From the NCBI GenBank assembly GCA_946624395.1, contig CAMORY010000078.1, forward strand, positions 1-10,145: 10,145 nt of DNA, given 5' to 3'. The notes under the pieces were generated by a model. That model saw nothing but the letters and a program-made list of their open reading frames with translations, was not told the DNA's origin and searched no databases. The translations under genes and the position numbers were made by a program. This document shows, piece by piece, positions 1 through 7,736 of this stretch (position 1 is the stretch's first letter; every line of letters starts with the position of its first letter). Source of the DNA: an uncultured Clostridia bacterium. GTDB lineage: Bacteria > Bacillota > Clostridia > Christensenellales > Borkfalkiaceae.

Positions 1-3000
1 CTGCAGTTTCTTTCCCGGCGGCTCTGCGATTATTTCAACGCCCGCCTCTAACCTGTCTTCCACCTGCGAATAGTCGAGTTCCAGCATAGCCCTGCCGCCG
101 CCGAACAGTTCTTTGAATATCTTTTGGAAATTCTCGTTGATTTTCTTAAACCCTTCGTCGAACTGCGCAAGCATTTCGCCCTTGATTTTGTCGATTGCTT
201 CTTTCAAGTCGCTTTCGGCTTTAAGCAAATCGTCTTTTTGGGTATTCATTTCTTCGTACCGCTCTTTAAGCATCTTGCTGTCTTCGATAGCGGTGGCGTT
301 TATCGCGCCGAGCGACGCGCGCTTTCTACGCAAGCGATTTATCTCTTTTTCGCCCTCTTCCACGTCGTAATTTTCCGCCTTGAATTTAAGCGCGGAATCG
401 TAGTCCAACTGGTAGTCTTCGGCGATACTCTGCCCCATATATTCCAAATCGGAATCGATTTTTGCCAGCGCTATTTCTTCGCCGTGCTTTTTCTCCGAAA
501 GTTCGGTAAGAATATTGTTAAGCCCTTCGCGCAGTTCGGCGTTTTTCGTCATCTTTTCGCGAAGTCCGCTCTTATAGTTTTCGATATTTTCTATCTCTTC
601 ACGAAGCGCATTGACCTTTTCCTGCTCTTCTTTGGTTAAAGCGACCTTTTCTTCTTCGCGCTTTAACTCTTCGATTATACCTTTAGCGCCGTCCACGCTT
701 TCAGTAAGCGTTTCAATAGAATTCTTGGCGTCCGCACTCGTCGTTTTCAATCTTTCCATATCCTGCGAAAGACTGCTTAAAATCGCTTTCTTTTCGGTTA
801 TGGCGACTTGAATTTCCGTGCTCTGCATACTTATATCGTCGCGTTCACGGCGTAGCGCGTCGTATTCCGCCTGCTGCTTGTCCGCGCTTTGCATGGCGGC
901 GGCTTTTTCTTCTTCGGACTTCTTTCCGCCGCTTTCGTAGTTCAAATAGGACTGCTCTATTTCGCCAAGTCGCTTTATTACACTGTCCGTTAAATCGGAA
1001 ACGCTTTCTATTTCCCTGTCTAAATCGGAAAGCGTCTTTTCAAACGCGGACTGTTTTTCGCGTTCGACCATAAGTTCCTGACGCGCGCCGTTGTACGCGT
1101 CGTTTAAAATTTCAAGTTCAGCAAAGTGCTTGTCCCGTGCCGCTTCTATCTTCGCCTTTTCGGCTTTTAACGCGTCCATCTTTTCGCGGCTGGATTTTAA
1201 CTGTTCGGCGTTTTCTTCTATACGTCTGTCCGAAGACAAAACGCCCGAAGCTTCCGCCCTGCGCGAACCGCCCGTCATAGAACCCTGCGGCGTAAACACG
1301 TCGCCGTCCAAACTCACCATCTTAAACGCAAAGCGGTACTTATCCGCTATGAATTTGGCGTTTGCAAGCGTGTCCACAATAAGAGTGTTGCCGAGAAGGT
1401 TAGATATAACGTTTTCGTACTCTTTATCGTAAGAAACCAACTCGTCCGCAACGCCCAAAGCGCCCGTTTCGTTAAGCGCCCTTATGATTTCCGCACTCTT
1501 TTCTCTCGGTTTTACCGACGATACGGGCAGGAAAGTTATTCTGCCCATTTTGTTGGCTTTTAAGTACTCTATCAAATATTTGGCGTCTTCGGTGTTCGCC
1601 GTGACGACGTTCTGCGCGCCCATAGCGAGCGCAGTTTCAAGTGCCACGTCGAACTTTTTGTCAGACTTTATAAGTTCCGCGACCACGCCTTTCACCCTGC
1701 TTTTAACTGCGGGGTTTTTCTTTGCTTCCTGCATTAAAAGTTTGACCGCGGGCGCGTAGCCTTCGTATTTTTCCTTCATATCGCGGTAAAAATTGTCCCG
1801 CGTCATAAGCGTGGAAATAAGCGAGTTTAAACGGAATATATCGTTATCCGCGCTAGCCGACTTTTCGTTGCCTTCTCTTACCTCGTCTTCCTTTTCGGCA
1901 ATACGGTTTTTATAATCGAACACCGAACGGTCAAGTTCGTCTATCTCTTTGTCCGTTTTCTCTTTATCGGCAAACACCGCTTCGCGCTTTACGTTAAGTT
2001 CGTCGGCGCGCGCGTTAAGTTCTTTAAGTTTGTCGTTTAAGTTCGCCCGCTCTATGCCTACAGCGCCTTTATTTAACTTAAAGTCCGACAGCGACTCTAT
2101 GGATTTTATTATCTTCTGCTGATTGCTCTGCGCAAGTTCTTCGCCCAGCGCAAGTTTTTCGGAAAGACTTAAAAGCCTACGGCTTAAGTTTTCCGCTTTG
2201 GCGGACAAATCTTTCAACTCCTTATCCGCCGTTTTATATTCGCCGTCGGCTTTGATATACGCCTCGTCGCACTCGGCGATTACCGCGCGGCTGTCTTCTA
2301 TCTCCTGTAAAGACCGCTCTATCTGGCTGTTAAGGTAGGAAATTCTTTGCTCGAAAAGTTGCTTTGCGCCCGACGATTTTTCCAGCCCTACGCGGCGGTC
2401 GGCAAGTTCGTCGTTAAGGCGTCGCAGTTTAATGTCCGCGCCGTCAATCTCCGCAAGAATTTTGTCGTTTTCCTCCTGCGCCGTCTCTAAATCCCGCTTT
2501 TTTAATTCTGTTTCTTCGTTAATACCGTTTATCCTGTCGTTTATTCTGCCTTTGGCGGTAGCAACACCGTCCACTTTGCCGATATAGGTGTTAAGTTCGT
2601 GGAACTTAAGTTGCTCTGAAAGTTCGTTGAATTCCCGCGCTTTTTCCGCCTGCTTTTCCAAGGGTTCTAAACGGTTCTCTATTTCGGAAAGTATATCCGA
2701 ATACCGCAAGATATTTTCGCGCGTGCGCTCGAGTTTACGCTCCGACTCCACTTTTCTCGACTTGAACTTGGCTATCCCCGTCGCTTCTTCGAATATAACG
2801 CGGCGGTCTTCGGGCTTGGCGGACATAATTTCTTCGACTTTGCCCTGACCGATTATGGTGTAGCCTTCTTTACCTATGCCGCACTCCCGCAATAAATCGA
2901 TTATATCTTTAAGCCTTGACGGCTGTTTGTTGATAAAGTATTCGCTTTCACCGCTCCTATAAAGTTTACGCGTGATTATAACTTCATTAAAATCCAGATT

Positions 3001-3273
3001 AAAAATCCGCTTAGAATTGTCGAAAAACAGCGACACTTCGCAGTAAGAAAGGGATTTGCGGTTCTGCGTCCCCGCGAAAATAACGTCCTGCATACTCGAC
3101 CCGCGAAGGGATTTAGCCGACTGTTCGCCGAGTACCCAGCGTATAGCGTCCGCCACGTTGGACTTGCCGCACCCGTTCGGTCCGACTATGCCCGTTATTC
3201 CGTTGCCGAACTTGATTTCCGCTTTATCCGCAAACGATTTAAAGCCGTAAAGTTCTACCTTTTCAAAATTCAT
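1..3273 (-). CDS. smc: Chromosome partition/condensation ATPase SMC (partial, C-terminus beyond left edge)
   Basis: SMC is the core ATPase of bacterial condensin (with ScpA/ScpB); it dimerises and organises the chromosome by loop extrusion. The reading frame is open from the ATG at 3273 to base 1 (1091 codons, no stop), roughly 90% of the usual 1,180-1,200 residues. The N-terminal head begins MNFEKVELYGFKSF and has Walker A GPNGCGKS at residues 31-38 and the Q-loop IGQGKVEEIM around Q143. A long charged coiled coil follows. The hinge spans about residues 505-670, starting near GYAPAVK and ending with the GGSRR glycines, and a returning coiled coil follows it. The last visible residues, EPPGKKLQ, lie just before the expected LSGGE signature and Walker B, which must sit outside the window. 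The ATG overlaps the rnc stop (ATGA), so translation is probably coupled. Spot checks at three points are in frame, with no sign of frameshift. The family assignment is very secure. Confidence 0.97.
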   Translation of the reverse strand, partial: MNFEKVELYGFKSFADKAEIKFGNGITGIVGPNGCGKSNVADAIRWVLGEQSAKSLRGSSMQDVIFAGTQNRKSLSYCEVSLFFDNSKRIFNLDFNEVIITRKLYRSGESEYFINKQPSRLKDIIDLLRECGIGKEGYTIIGQGKVEEIMSAKPEDRRVIFEEATGIAKFKSRKVESERKLERTRENILRYSDILSEIENRLEPLEKQAEKAREFNELSEQLKFHELNTYIGKVDGVATAKGRINDRINGINEETELKKRDLETAQEENDKILAEIDGADIKLRRLNDELADRRVGLEKSSGAKQLFEQRISYLNSQIERSLQEIEDSRAVIAECDEAYIKADGEYKTADKELKDLSAKAENLSRRLLSLSEKLALGEELAQSNQQKIIKSIESLSDFKLNKGAVGIERANLNDKLKELNARADELNVKREAVFADKEKTDKEIDELDRSVFDYKNRIAEKEDEVREGNEKSASADNDIFRLNSLISTLMTRDNFYRDMKEKYEGYAPAVKLLMQEAKKNPAVKSRVKGVVAELIKSDKKFDVALETALAMGAQNVVTANTEDAKYLIEYLKANKMGRITFLPVSSVKPREKSAEIIRALNETGALGVADELVSYDKEYENVISNLLGNTLIVDTLANAKFIADKYRFAFKMVSLDGDVFTPQGSMTGGSRRAEASGVLSSDRRIEENAEQLKSSREKMDALKAEKAKIEAARDKHFAELEILNDAYNGARQELMVEREKQSAFEKTLSDLDREIESVSDLTDSVIKRLGEIEQSYLNYESGGKKSEEEKAAAMQSADKQQAEYDALRRERDDISMQSTEIQVAITEKKAILSSLSQDMERLKTTSADAKNSIETLTESVDGAKGIIEELKREEEKVALTKEEQEKVNALREEIENIENYKSGLREKMTKNAELREGLNNILTELSEKKHGEEIALAKIDSDLEYMGQSIAEDYQLDYDSALKFKAENYDVEEGEKEINRLRRKRASLGAINATAIEDSKMLKERYEEMNTQKDDLLKAESDLKEAIDKIKGEMLAQFDEGFKKINENFQKIFKELFGGGRAMLELDYSQVEDRLEAGVEIIAEPPGKKLQ

Positions 3274-3989
3274 TTTTTACCTGCCGTTTTATTACGTTTT
3301 CCGTCTTTTATAAGTCTTAAAACCGCCGTTTTTGCCGCGTCCGCTTCCGCAAGCCGACGGGTACTGCCCTTGCCTTCGGCAACTACCGCGCCGTTAAGCA
3401 ATGCCGCAACGCGGAACTCCGGTTTATGGTCCGGACCGGTTTTAGCAAGCGTTTCGTACGATACGCTGCCGAGTTTTTTCTTCTGTACGTATTCCTGAAA
3501 CTCGTTTTTGCTGTCGCATTTCATTTCTTTGCGCGCGGCGCGTTCGATAACTGTGAAATCCTTTATTATCGTATCTTTAACGAATTTCTTGGCGGCGGAA
3601 AGCCCCCCGTCTATGTAAATCCCCGCGACCAACGCTTCGTACACGCTGGAAAAAAGTTTTTCGTCCGAGTGCGCGCTACGTTGTTGCCCGTTGCCGAGTA
3701 GCATAAACGACGTAAGCCCTAATTCGTTCACCGCTTGTAAAAGGGGTTCGCGGCTGACCATACCCGCGCGCTTGACGGTGAGTTTACCTTCGTCGCCCGC
3801 GGAATTGTTATACAGGTACTCCGTTGCGATAAATTCGATTATTGCGTCGCCGAAAAACTCTAAAAGTTCGTTGTCTTCTTCGCCGTGTTCGTGCGCGTAG
3901 GAAGAGTGGGTAAAACACTTTCTAAGCAGCATTTTATCCTTAAACGAATAACCTATTCTGCTCTCTATCCCGTCAATATCGAATATCAT
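3270..3989 (-). CDS. rnc: Ribonuclease III, with an atypical active site
   Basis: Double-strand-specific endoribonuclease that normally processes rRNA precursors and structured mRNAs in the cytoplasm. It has 239 residues, close to the family norm (about 225-240). The N-terminal RNase III domain carries NELLEFFGD at residues 40-48, matching the NERLEFLGD signature and including E44 and D48 (E. coli E41 and D45). The C-terminal dsRNA-binding domain spans about residues 160-228 and is complete (KNEFQEYVQ to AEADAAKTA). In the second catalytic motif the expected D-x-x-E reads S115-V-Y-E118, so the Asp equivalent to E. coli D114 is Ser, while E118 (E. coli E117) is kept. The start ATG overlaps the plsX stop and the stop overlaps the smc start, both as ATGA. 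No clear ribosome binding site precedes it, which suggests coupling to plsX translation. The family call is firm; full activity is less certain. Confidence 0.95.
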   Translation of the reverse strand: MIFDIDGIESRIGYSFKDKMLLRKCFTHSSYAHEHGEEDNELLEFFGDAIIEFIATEYLYNNSAGDEGKLTVKRAGMVSREPLLQAVNELGLTSFMLLGNGQQRSAHSDEKLFSSVYEALVAGIYIDGGLSAAKKFVKDTIIKDFTVIERAARKEMKCDSKNEFQEYVQKKKLGSVSYETLAKTGPDHKPEFRVAALLNGAVVAEGKGSTRRLAEADAAKTAVLRLIKDGKRNKTAGKK

Positions 3990-5002
3990 TTCGCATTTGC
4001 CGCGCCGCTATCTTCTAGGGCTGCGGTGATTTTGTCCGCTAAATCGAACTCGGCATAATCCACCGCCTGCAAAATAGCGTTTTTAAACGTTTCCTTACCC
4101 GCCGAACCGTGCGCCTTTATTACGGGCTTGTTTACGCCGATAAACAGCGCGCCGCCCTTTTTGCTGTAGTCGAGTTTATTTTTTAATTTATTAAGCCGCT
4201 TTTTAAGGAACAGCCCCCCGATTCTGCCGAAAAGCGAACCTTTTATCGCGTCTTTTACGCCGTAAAGCACGGTTTTTACCGCGCCTTCCATACTTTTAAG
4301 CGCAACGTTGCCCGAAAAACCGTCGGCAATCACCACGTCCGCTTCCCCAGACAAAACGTCGCGCGCTTCCATATTGCCTATAAAATTTATGCCTTTCATC
4401 TCTTTAAGCATAGGAAACACTTCGTGGCAAAGCGCGTTCCCCTTTTCGTCTTCCGTGCCGTTCGATAGTAGCGCAACTTTGGGGTTTTCCACCCCCATCG
4501 CTTTTGCGTACACCGTGCCCATAACCGCGAACTGACAAAGGTTTATCGCCTTGCAGTCGGCGTTAGCGCCGGAATCCATCAAAAACACGTTTTTGCCGTC
4601 AAGCCTCGGAATAACAGGGCAAAGCGCAGGGCGCGCCACGTCCTTTATTCTGCCGAGTTTTAAGGTCGCGCCGACAAGCACCGCACCCGTCGAACCCGCC
4701 GAAACGAAAGCTTTAGCGTCTTCGTTGTCTTTACGTTCTTTAAACGCCTTGCAAATAGTGCTGTCGGGCTTGGTACGAACCCCGACGGTCGGCTCTTCAT
4801 CACAGGTTATTACCTGTTTTGCGTCCAGAATTTCTATTCTGTCCTGCGGGTAGCCGTAGCGCGAAATATGCACGTCTAACACTTCTTTATTGCCGACAAG
4901 TACCGCGGTAAAACCCTTTCTCGCCTTAACTGCGGCAACCGTTCCCGCAATCACTTCCTGCGGCGAATTATCCCCGCCGAAAGCGTCTATAAGTATCTTC
5001 AT
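3986..5002 (-). CDS. plsX: Phosphate acyltransferase PlsX (acyl-ACP:phosphate)
   Basis: PlsX converts acyl-ACP and phosphate to acyl-phosphate, the donor used by PlsY for the first acylation of glycerol-3-phosphate; it acts as a peripheral protein at the membrane. It has 338 residues against about 330-350 for the family. Diagnostic segments are present in order: N-terminal IDAFGGDNSP (usually DAMGGDxxP), VSAGSTGAV, FLMDSGAN, NGTEDEKGN, GNMEARDVLSGEADVVI with ADGFSGNVALK, and C-terminal GALFIGVNKPVIKAHGS. The start has a good ribosome binding site (5007-5013). It follows asnS by 21 bp and overlaps rnc by 4 bp. In many Firmicutes acpP lies between plsX and rnc; here it does not. The organism must encode acyl carrier protein elsewhere, since PlsX needs acyl-ACP. 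Confidence 0.97.
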   Translation of the reverse strand: MKILIDAFGGDNSPQEVIAGTVAAVKARKGFTAVLVGNKEVLDVHISRYGYPQDRIEILDAKQVITCDEEPTVGVRTKPDSTICKAFKERKDNEDAKAFVSAGSTGAVLVGATLKLGRIKDVARPALCPVIPRLDGKNVFLMDSGANADCKAINLCQFAVMGTVYAKAMGVENPKVALLSNGTEDEKGNALCHEVFPMLKEMKGINFIGNMEARDVLSGEADVVIADGFSGNVALKSMEGAVKTVLYGVKDAIKGSLFGRIGGLFLKKRLNKLKNKLDYSKKGGALFIGVNKPVIKAHGSAGKETFKNAILQAVDYAEFDLADKITAALEDSGAANAK

Positions 5003-5006
5003 AAAT

Positions 5007-5013
5007 CACCCCT
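5007..5013 (-). promoter_or_regulatory. Ribosome binding site of plsX
   Basis: The minus strand reads AGGGGTG four bases upstream of the plsX ATG, complementary to most of the anti-Shine-Dalgarno sequence. It supports the ATG at 5002 as the true start and shows that plsX can be initiated independently of asnS, unlike rnc. Confidence 0.75.
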
Positions 5014-5023
5014 GTTTATTTAA

Positions 5024-6409
5024 TTAAAGAGAACCGAAAGTTCTCGGGAAAGGCAGTACGTCGCGTATATTACTTATACCCGTGAGATACATTATCATAC
5101 GTTCAAACCCTAAACCAAAGCCCGAGTGCACCGCCCCGCCGTATTTTCTTAAATCGAGATAGTACGCGTAGTCTTCTTCTTTTAAGCCGCACTCTTTCAT
5201 ACGAAGACGCAGCACGTCCTCGCGCTCTTCACGCTGGCTGCCGCCGACAAGTTCGCCGATACCCGGTACTAAAAGGTCGCTTGCCGCAACGGTTTTACCG
5301 TCGTCGTTTAAGCGCATATAGAACGCCTTTATTTCTTTCGGGTAGTCGGTCAAGAACACCGGCTTTTTATACACTTCTTCGGTGATATAGCGTTCGTGTT
5401 CGCTCTGCAAATCCACACCCCAGTAAACGGGCGCGTCGAAACGGTCTTTCACCTTTTCGAGAATTTTAATCGCTTCGGTATACGTAAGCCGCGCAAACGT
5501 GTTGTTTTTAACGTTATTAAGCCTGTCAATAAGCCCCGTATCGATAAACTTGTTCAAGAATTCAAGTTCTTCGGCGCAGGTATCCATAACGTAAGAAATT
5601 ATAAACTTTACCATATCTTCGGCGCAGTCCATATCGTCGGAAAGGTCTGCGAACGCCATTTCAGGTTCAATCATCCAGAACTCCGCAGCGTGGCGAACGG
5701 TGTTGGAGTGTTCGGCACGGAAAGTCGGGCCAAAAGTATAAACGTTGCCGTACGCAAACGCAAAATTTTCAACGTCAAGTTGCCCCGACACGGTAAGCGA
5801 AACCTTCTGTCCGAAAAAGTCCTGCGAATAGTCGGTTTTGCCGTCAATCTTCGGCACGTTGTCAAGGTCAATGGTCGTCGTCTGGAACATAGCGCCCGCG
5901 CCTTCCGCGTCGCTCCCCGTGATTATCGGGGTATGCACGTACACGAACCCGCGTTCGTTAAAGAATTTGTGAATAGCAAACGCCGCTTCGCTGCGGATTT
6001 TAAACACCGCGTTAAAGGTGTTGGTACGGGGGCGAAGATGCGGCATTGTCCGCAGAAATTCCATAGTGTGGCGTTTTTTCTGCATAGGATAGTCGGGCGT
6101 AGAAGTGCCTAACACTTCTATTTCTTCCGCGTTGATTTCAAACGGCTGGTTTCTTTCGGGCGTTAAAACGAGTTTGCCCGAAACCTTAAAGCACGCGCCC
6201 ACGTTGCTGTGCGCGATTTCATCGTAGTTAGTAAGTTTGTCCCGTTCCATAACGATTTGGCAGTTCTTAAAATACGAACCGTCGTTAAGTTCGATAAAGC
6301 CGAACGACTTGCTGTCGCGCAGGGTTCTTGCCCAGCCGCAGACGACTACGGTCTTATCCGCAAACTGTTCGGGCGAAGAAAAAATGGTTTTCAGTTGAGT
6401 TCTTTTCAT
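5024..6409 (-). CDS. asnS: Asparaginyl-tRNA synthetase
   Basis: Charges tRNA-Asn with asparagine using ATP; cytoplasmic class IIb synthetase. It has 461 residues, matching the bacterial norm (about 430-466). The N-terminal OB-fold anticodon-binding domain covers about residues 18-105 (VVVCGWARTLRDSKSFGFIE). The catalytic core follows, with HLRPRTN at about 124-130, motif 2 with FRAEHSN and RHAAEFWMIEPE at about 230-250, and motif 3 with GFGLGFERMIMYLTG ending in RDVLPFPR near the C-terminus. The AEFWMIEPE version of motif 2 separates AsnRS from the related AspRS. It is the first gene of the asnS-plsX-rnc-smc unit, with a promoter at 6464-6492. The expected leader is only about 50 nt, too short for a T-box, although T-boxes often control synthetase genes in Firmicutes. 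The ATG at 6409 is preceded by a modest AAAGG-type ribosome binding site. Confidence 0.98.
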   Translation of the reverse strand: MKRTQLKTIFSSPEQFADKTVVVCGWARTLRDSKSFGFIELNDGSYFKNCQIVMERDKLTNYDEIAHSNVGACFKVSGKLVLTPERNQPFEINAEEIEVLGTSTPDYPMQKKRHTMEFLRTMPHLRPRTNTFNAVFKIRSEAAFAIHKFFNERGFVYVHTPIITGSDAEGAGAMFQTTTIDLDNVPKIDGKTDYSQDFFGQKVSLTVSGQLDVENFAFAYGNVYTFGPTFRAEHSNTVRHAAEFWMIEPEMAFADLSDDMDCAEDMVKFIISYVMDTCAEELEFLNKFIDTGLIDRLNNVKNNTFARLTYTEAIKILEKVKDRFDAPVYWGVDLQSEHERYITEEVYKKPVFLTDYPKEIKAFYMRLNDDGKTVAASDLLVPGIGELVGGSQREEREDVLRLRMKECGLKEEDYAYYLDLRKYGGAVHSGFGLGFERMIMYLTGISNIRDVLPFPRTFGSL

Positions 6410-6451
6410 AGTTAAGCCTTTGCGCTTATATTTTTTAGCGCCTATTTAAAA

Positions 6452-6470
6452 TTATACTTATAAAGTATAA
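6452..6470. repeat. Perfect 8-bp inverted repeat over the asnS -10 box
   Basis: TTATACTT and AAGTATAA flank a 3-base centre, giving a 19-bp palindrome that covers the -10 hexamer and the likely transcription start. The position fits an operator that would block RNA polymerase. It is pure AT-rich sequence apart from one C and one G, so it may instead be a chance by-product of the TATACT box. No known operator consensus is recognised in it. Confidence 0.5.
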
Positions 6471-6492
6471 CATATTATATCCGATTTTTCAA
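6464..6492 (-). promoter_or_regulatory. Sigma-A-type promoter for asnS-plsX-rnc-smc
   Basis: On the minus strand a -35 box TTGAAA (6487-6492) is separated by exactly 17 bases from a -10 box TATACT (6464-6469). TG lies just upstream of the -10 in the extended position. Transcription should start near 6457, giving a leader of roughly 50 nt before asnS. It lies between the terminator of the preceding gene and the asnS start, so it is the only candidate for the operon here. Confidence 0.75.
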
Positions 6493-6514
6493 GGATTTTT
6501 AGACTAATTCAGCG

Positions 6515-6544
6515 ATAAAAAACGCCCCGCTTAAAGCGGGGCGT
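6515..6544 (-). terminator. Rho-independent terminator after the GNAT gene
   Basis: A 9-bp perfect GC-rich stem (ACGCCCCGC, 6536-6544, pairing with 6522-6530) has a 5-base loop and runs directly into a T-rich tract on the minus strand (TTTTTTATC). It lies 14 bases past the stop codon of the acyltransferase gene and insulates the asnS operon from it. Confidence 0.93.
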
Positions 6545-6558
6545 AAATTCATACTTTT

Positions 6559-7689
6559 TTATACCGTTATCCGTTTAACGTAAGTCTGGCGGCGCTTGAT
6601 TATTTCGCTTTCCGCAAACTTCCATTGATTTTGTATGTCGTAGTTGTGTTCCAGCATTACGTTGGATTCCACACGTTCGATTTTATCGTCGATAACGTTC
6701 TTCATTATCCTTGAAATCAGCACGGAATTGATGCCCGTGTTCTTATACTCGGATTTTACGCCGATTAAAGCCATCTCAAGTTCTTTTGGGTGCTTTATGG
6801 ACTTTAACACCCCGATAAATCCCGTCGGGAACAGCCTGCCGCGGCTTTTAATAAGCGCGTCCGCAATGGACGGTAAAACGATGCCGAACGCCGCCACCTT
6901 GCCTTCCCCGTCGATTAAAATACTCGAATATCTGGGGTTAATTATCGTCGCAAACTGCTTTAACACGTTTTTCTGCGCGCCGCCTTCTATCGGAACGTAG
7001 CCGTCCAAATGTCCGTACGCGTCGTTCATCGTCTTAAAGAACTCGTCGCCGTATTTTTTTACCACCTGTTTAACCGAATACCTGTCAAACGCCTCGAATA
7101 CGTTAAGCCGCTTTTTTAACCTTTCGCAGATGGACGTAATACGTTCGTACGGCGTGTCGGGAACTGCGAAACACTTTTCCACCCATTTGGATTCGTCGTC
7201 AAAGCCCATCTCGCGCATACGTTCGCAAAAGTACGGATAGTAGTAATTTGTGCCGTACGTACTGCGTTTATCGAACCCGTAAGTCAGCATACCTTCCCTA
7301 TCGGTGTCGTTAAAACCCCACGGTCCGTGAATAGTGTCCATACCGTAATCTTTACCGAACTTTTCCACCGCGTTAATCAGCGCGTTAAACACTTCTTTAT
7401 CGTCCACACAGTCAAGACGGGAAAATCTTATATATTTTCTACCCGTAAGTTCGTTGTCCTTGCGGTTAATAAGCCCCGCGATACGCCCGACTAACTTTCC
7501 GTCCTTATAACACAAAAATCCCTTGCACTCGTTGCCCTTTAAATTAAAGTTCTTTTTAGGGTTAAAGGTGTTAAGTTCGTCGCTGCGAATAGACGGCACG
7601 TAGTACGGGCAGTCCTTGTAGAGTTTAACAGGATACGCCGCGAACTTTTTTAAATCTTTTTTTGTTTTAACTTCTTTAATTTCTACCAT
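6559..7689 (-). CDS. GNAT-fold acyltransferase, YghO / bacterial ceramide synthase-like family
   Basis: A 376-residue protein that I recognise as a member of the family containing E. coli YghO and the bacterial ceramide synthase of Caulobacter. The resemblance is by pattern, not by alignment. Features seen: N-terminal FAAYPVKLYKDCPYYVPSIR and DELNTFNPKKNF, then DGKLVGRIAGLINR (about 63-76), a GNAT-like strand segment. The family hallmark HGPWGFNDTDREGML follows at 121-135. A C-terminal GNAT domain has SEYKNTGINS at about 313-322, where acyl-CoA is expected to bind, and MLEHNYDIQNQWKF near the end. No signal peptide or membrane helix is apparent. Members are usually annotated only as N-acetyltransferases. 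An acyl-CoA-dependent transfer to an amine is likely; the substrate is unknown, and no sphingoid-base synthesis gene is visible nearby. The ATG at 7689 has a good ribosome binding site, and a strong terminator follows the stop, so it is probably monocistronic. Confidence 0.82.
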   Translation of the reverse strand: MVEIKEVKTKKDLKKFAAYPVKLYKDCPYYVPSIRSDELNTFNPKKNFNLKGNECKGFLCYKDGKLVGRIAGLINRKDNELTGRKYIRFSRLDCVDDKEVFNALINAVEKFGKDYGMDTIHGPWGFNDTDREGMLTYGFDKRSTYGTNYYYPYFCERMREMGFDDESKWVEKCFAVPDTPYERITSICERLKKRLNVFEAFDRYSVKQVVKKYGDEFFKTMNDAYGHLDGYVPIEGGAQKNVLKQFATIINPRYSSILIDGEGKVAAFGIVLPSIADALIKSRGRLFPTGFIGVLKSIKHPKELEMALIGVKSEYKNTGINSVLISRIMKNVIDDKIERVESNVMLEHNYDIQNQWKFAESEIIKRRQTYVKRITV

Positions 7690-7692
7690 AAT

Positions 7693-7699
7693 CCACCTT
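7693..7699 (-). promoter_or_regulatory. Ribosome binding site of the GNAT gene
   Basis: The minus strand reads AAGGTGG just upstream of the ATG at 7689, a near match to the AAGGAGG consensus. It fixes this ATG as the start. Confidence 0.75.
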
Positions 7700-7723
7700 G
7701 AAAAAAGTTAAATTACGATAGTC

Positions 7724-7729
7724 ATTATA
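7724..7729 (-). promoter_or_regulatory. Probable -10 box of the GNAT gene
   Basis: A consensus TATAAT lies 34 bases upstream of the GNAT ATG. Upstream at 16-18 bases there is only weak -35 character (TATTTG or ATTTGT) in an AT-rich run. The perfect -10 and its location in the short intergenic gap make it the likely promoter, but an activator or UP-type element may be needed. Confidence 0.5.
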
Positions 7730-7736
7730 CTACTAA

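Noticed and set aside
1..6. PstI site CTGCAG at the very left edge, suggesting a cloning junction
   Set aside because: It is in frame within smc and encodes the expected L-Q before the signature motif, so it is natural sequence.
124..639. A 171-codon open frame on the plus strand
   Set aside because: It is antisense to the SMC coiled coil; the phenylalanine-rich product mirrors the Glu/Lys codons of the coiled coil.
1..3273. The periodic, repeat-like sequence over 3 kb as a DNA repeat array
   Set aside because: The periodicity is explained by Glu/Lys-rich heptads of the SMC coiled coil; there is no repeated DNA unit.
5396..6112. A 238-codon open frame on the plus strand
   Set aside because: It is fully antisense to asnS, whose motifs are intact. 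Its product is an R/V/F-rich translation with no recognisable domain, as expected from the antisense frame of a gene with few TTA/CTA/TCA codons.
6410..6521. T-box riboswitch upstream of asnS
   Set aside because: Only about 50 nt lie between the expected transcription start and the ATG, with no T-box sequence or stem I-like structure and no antiterminator.
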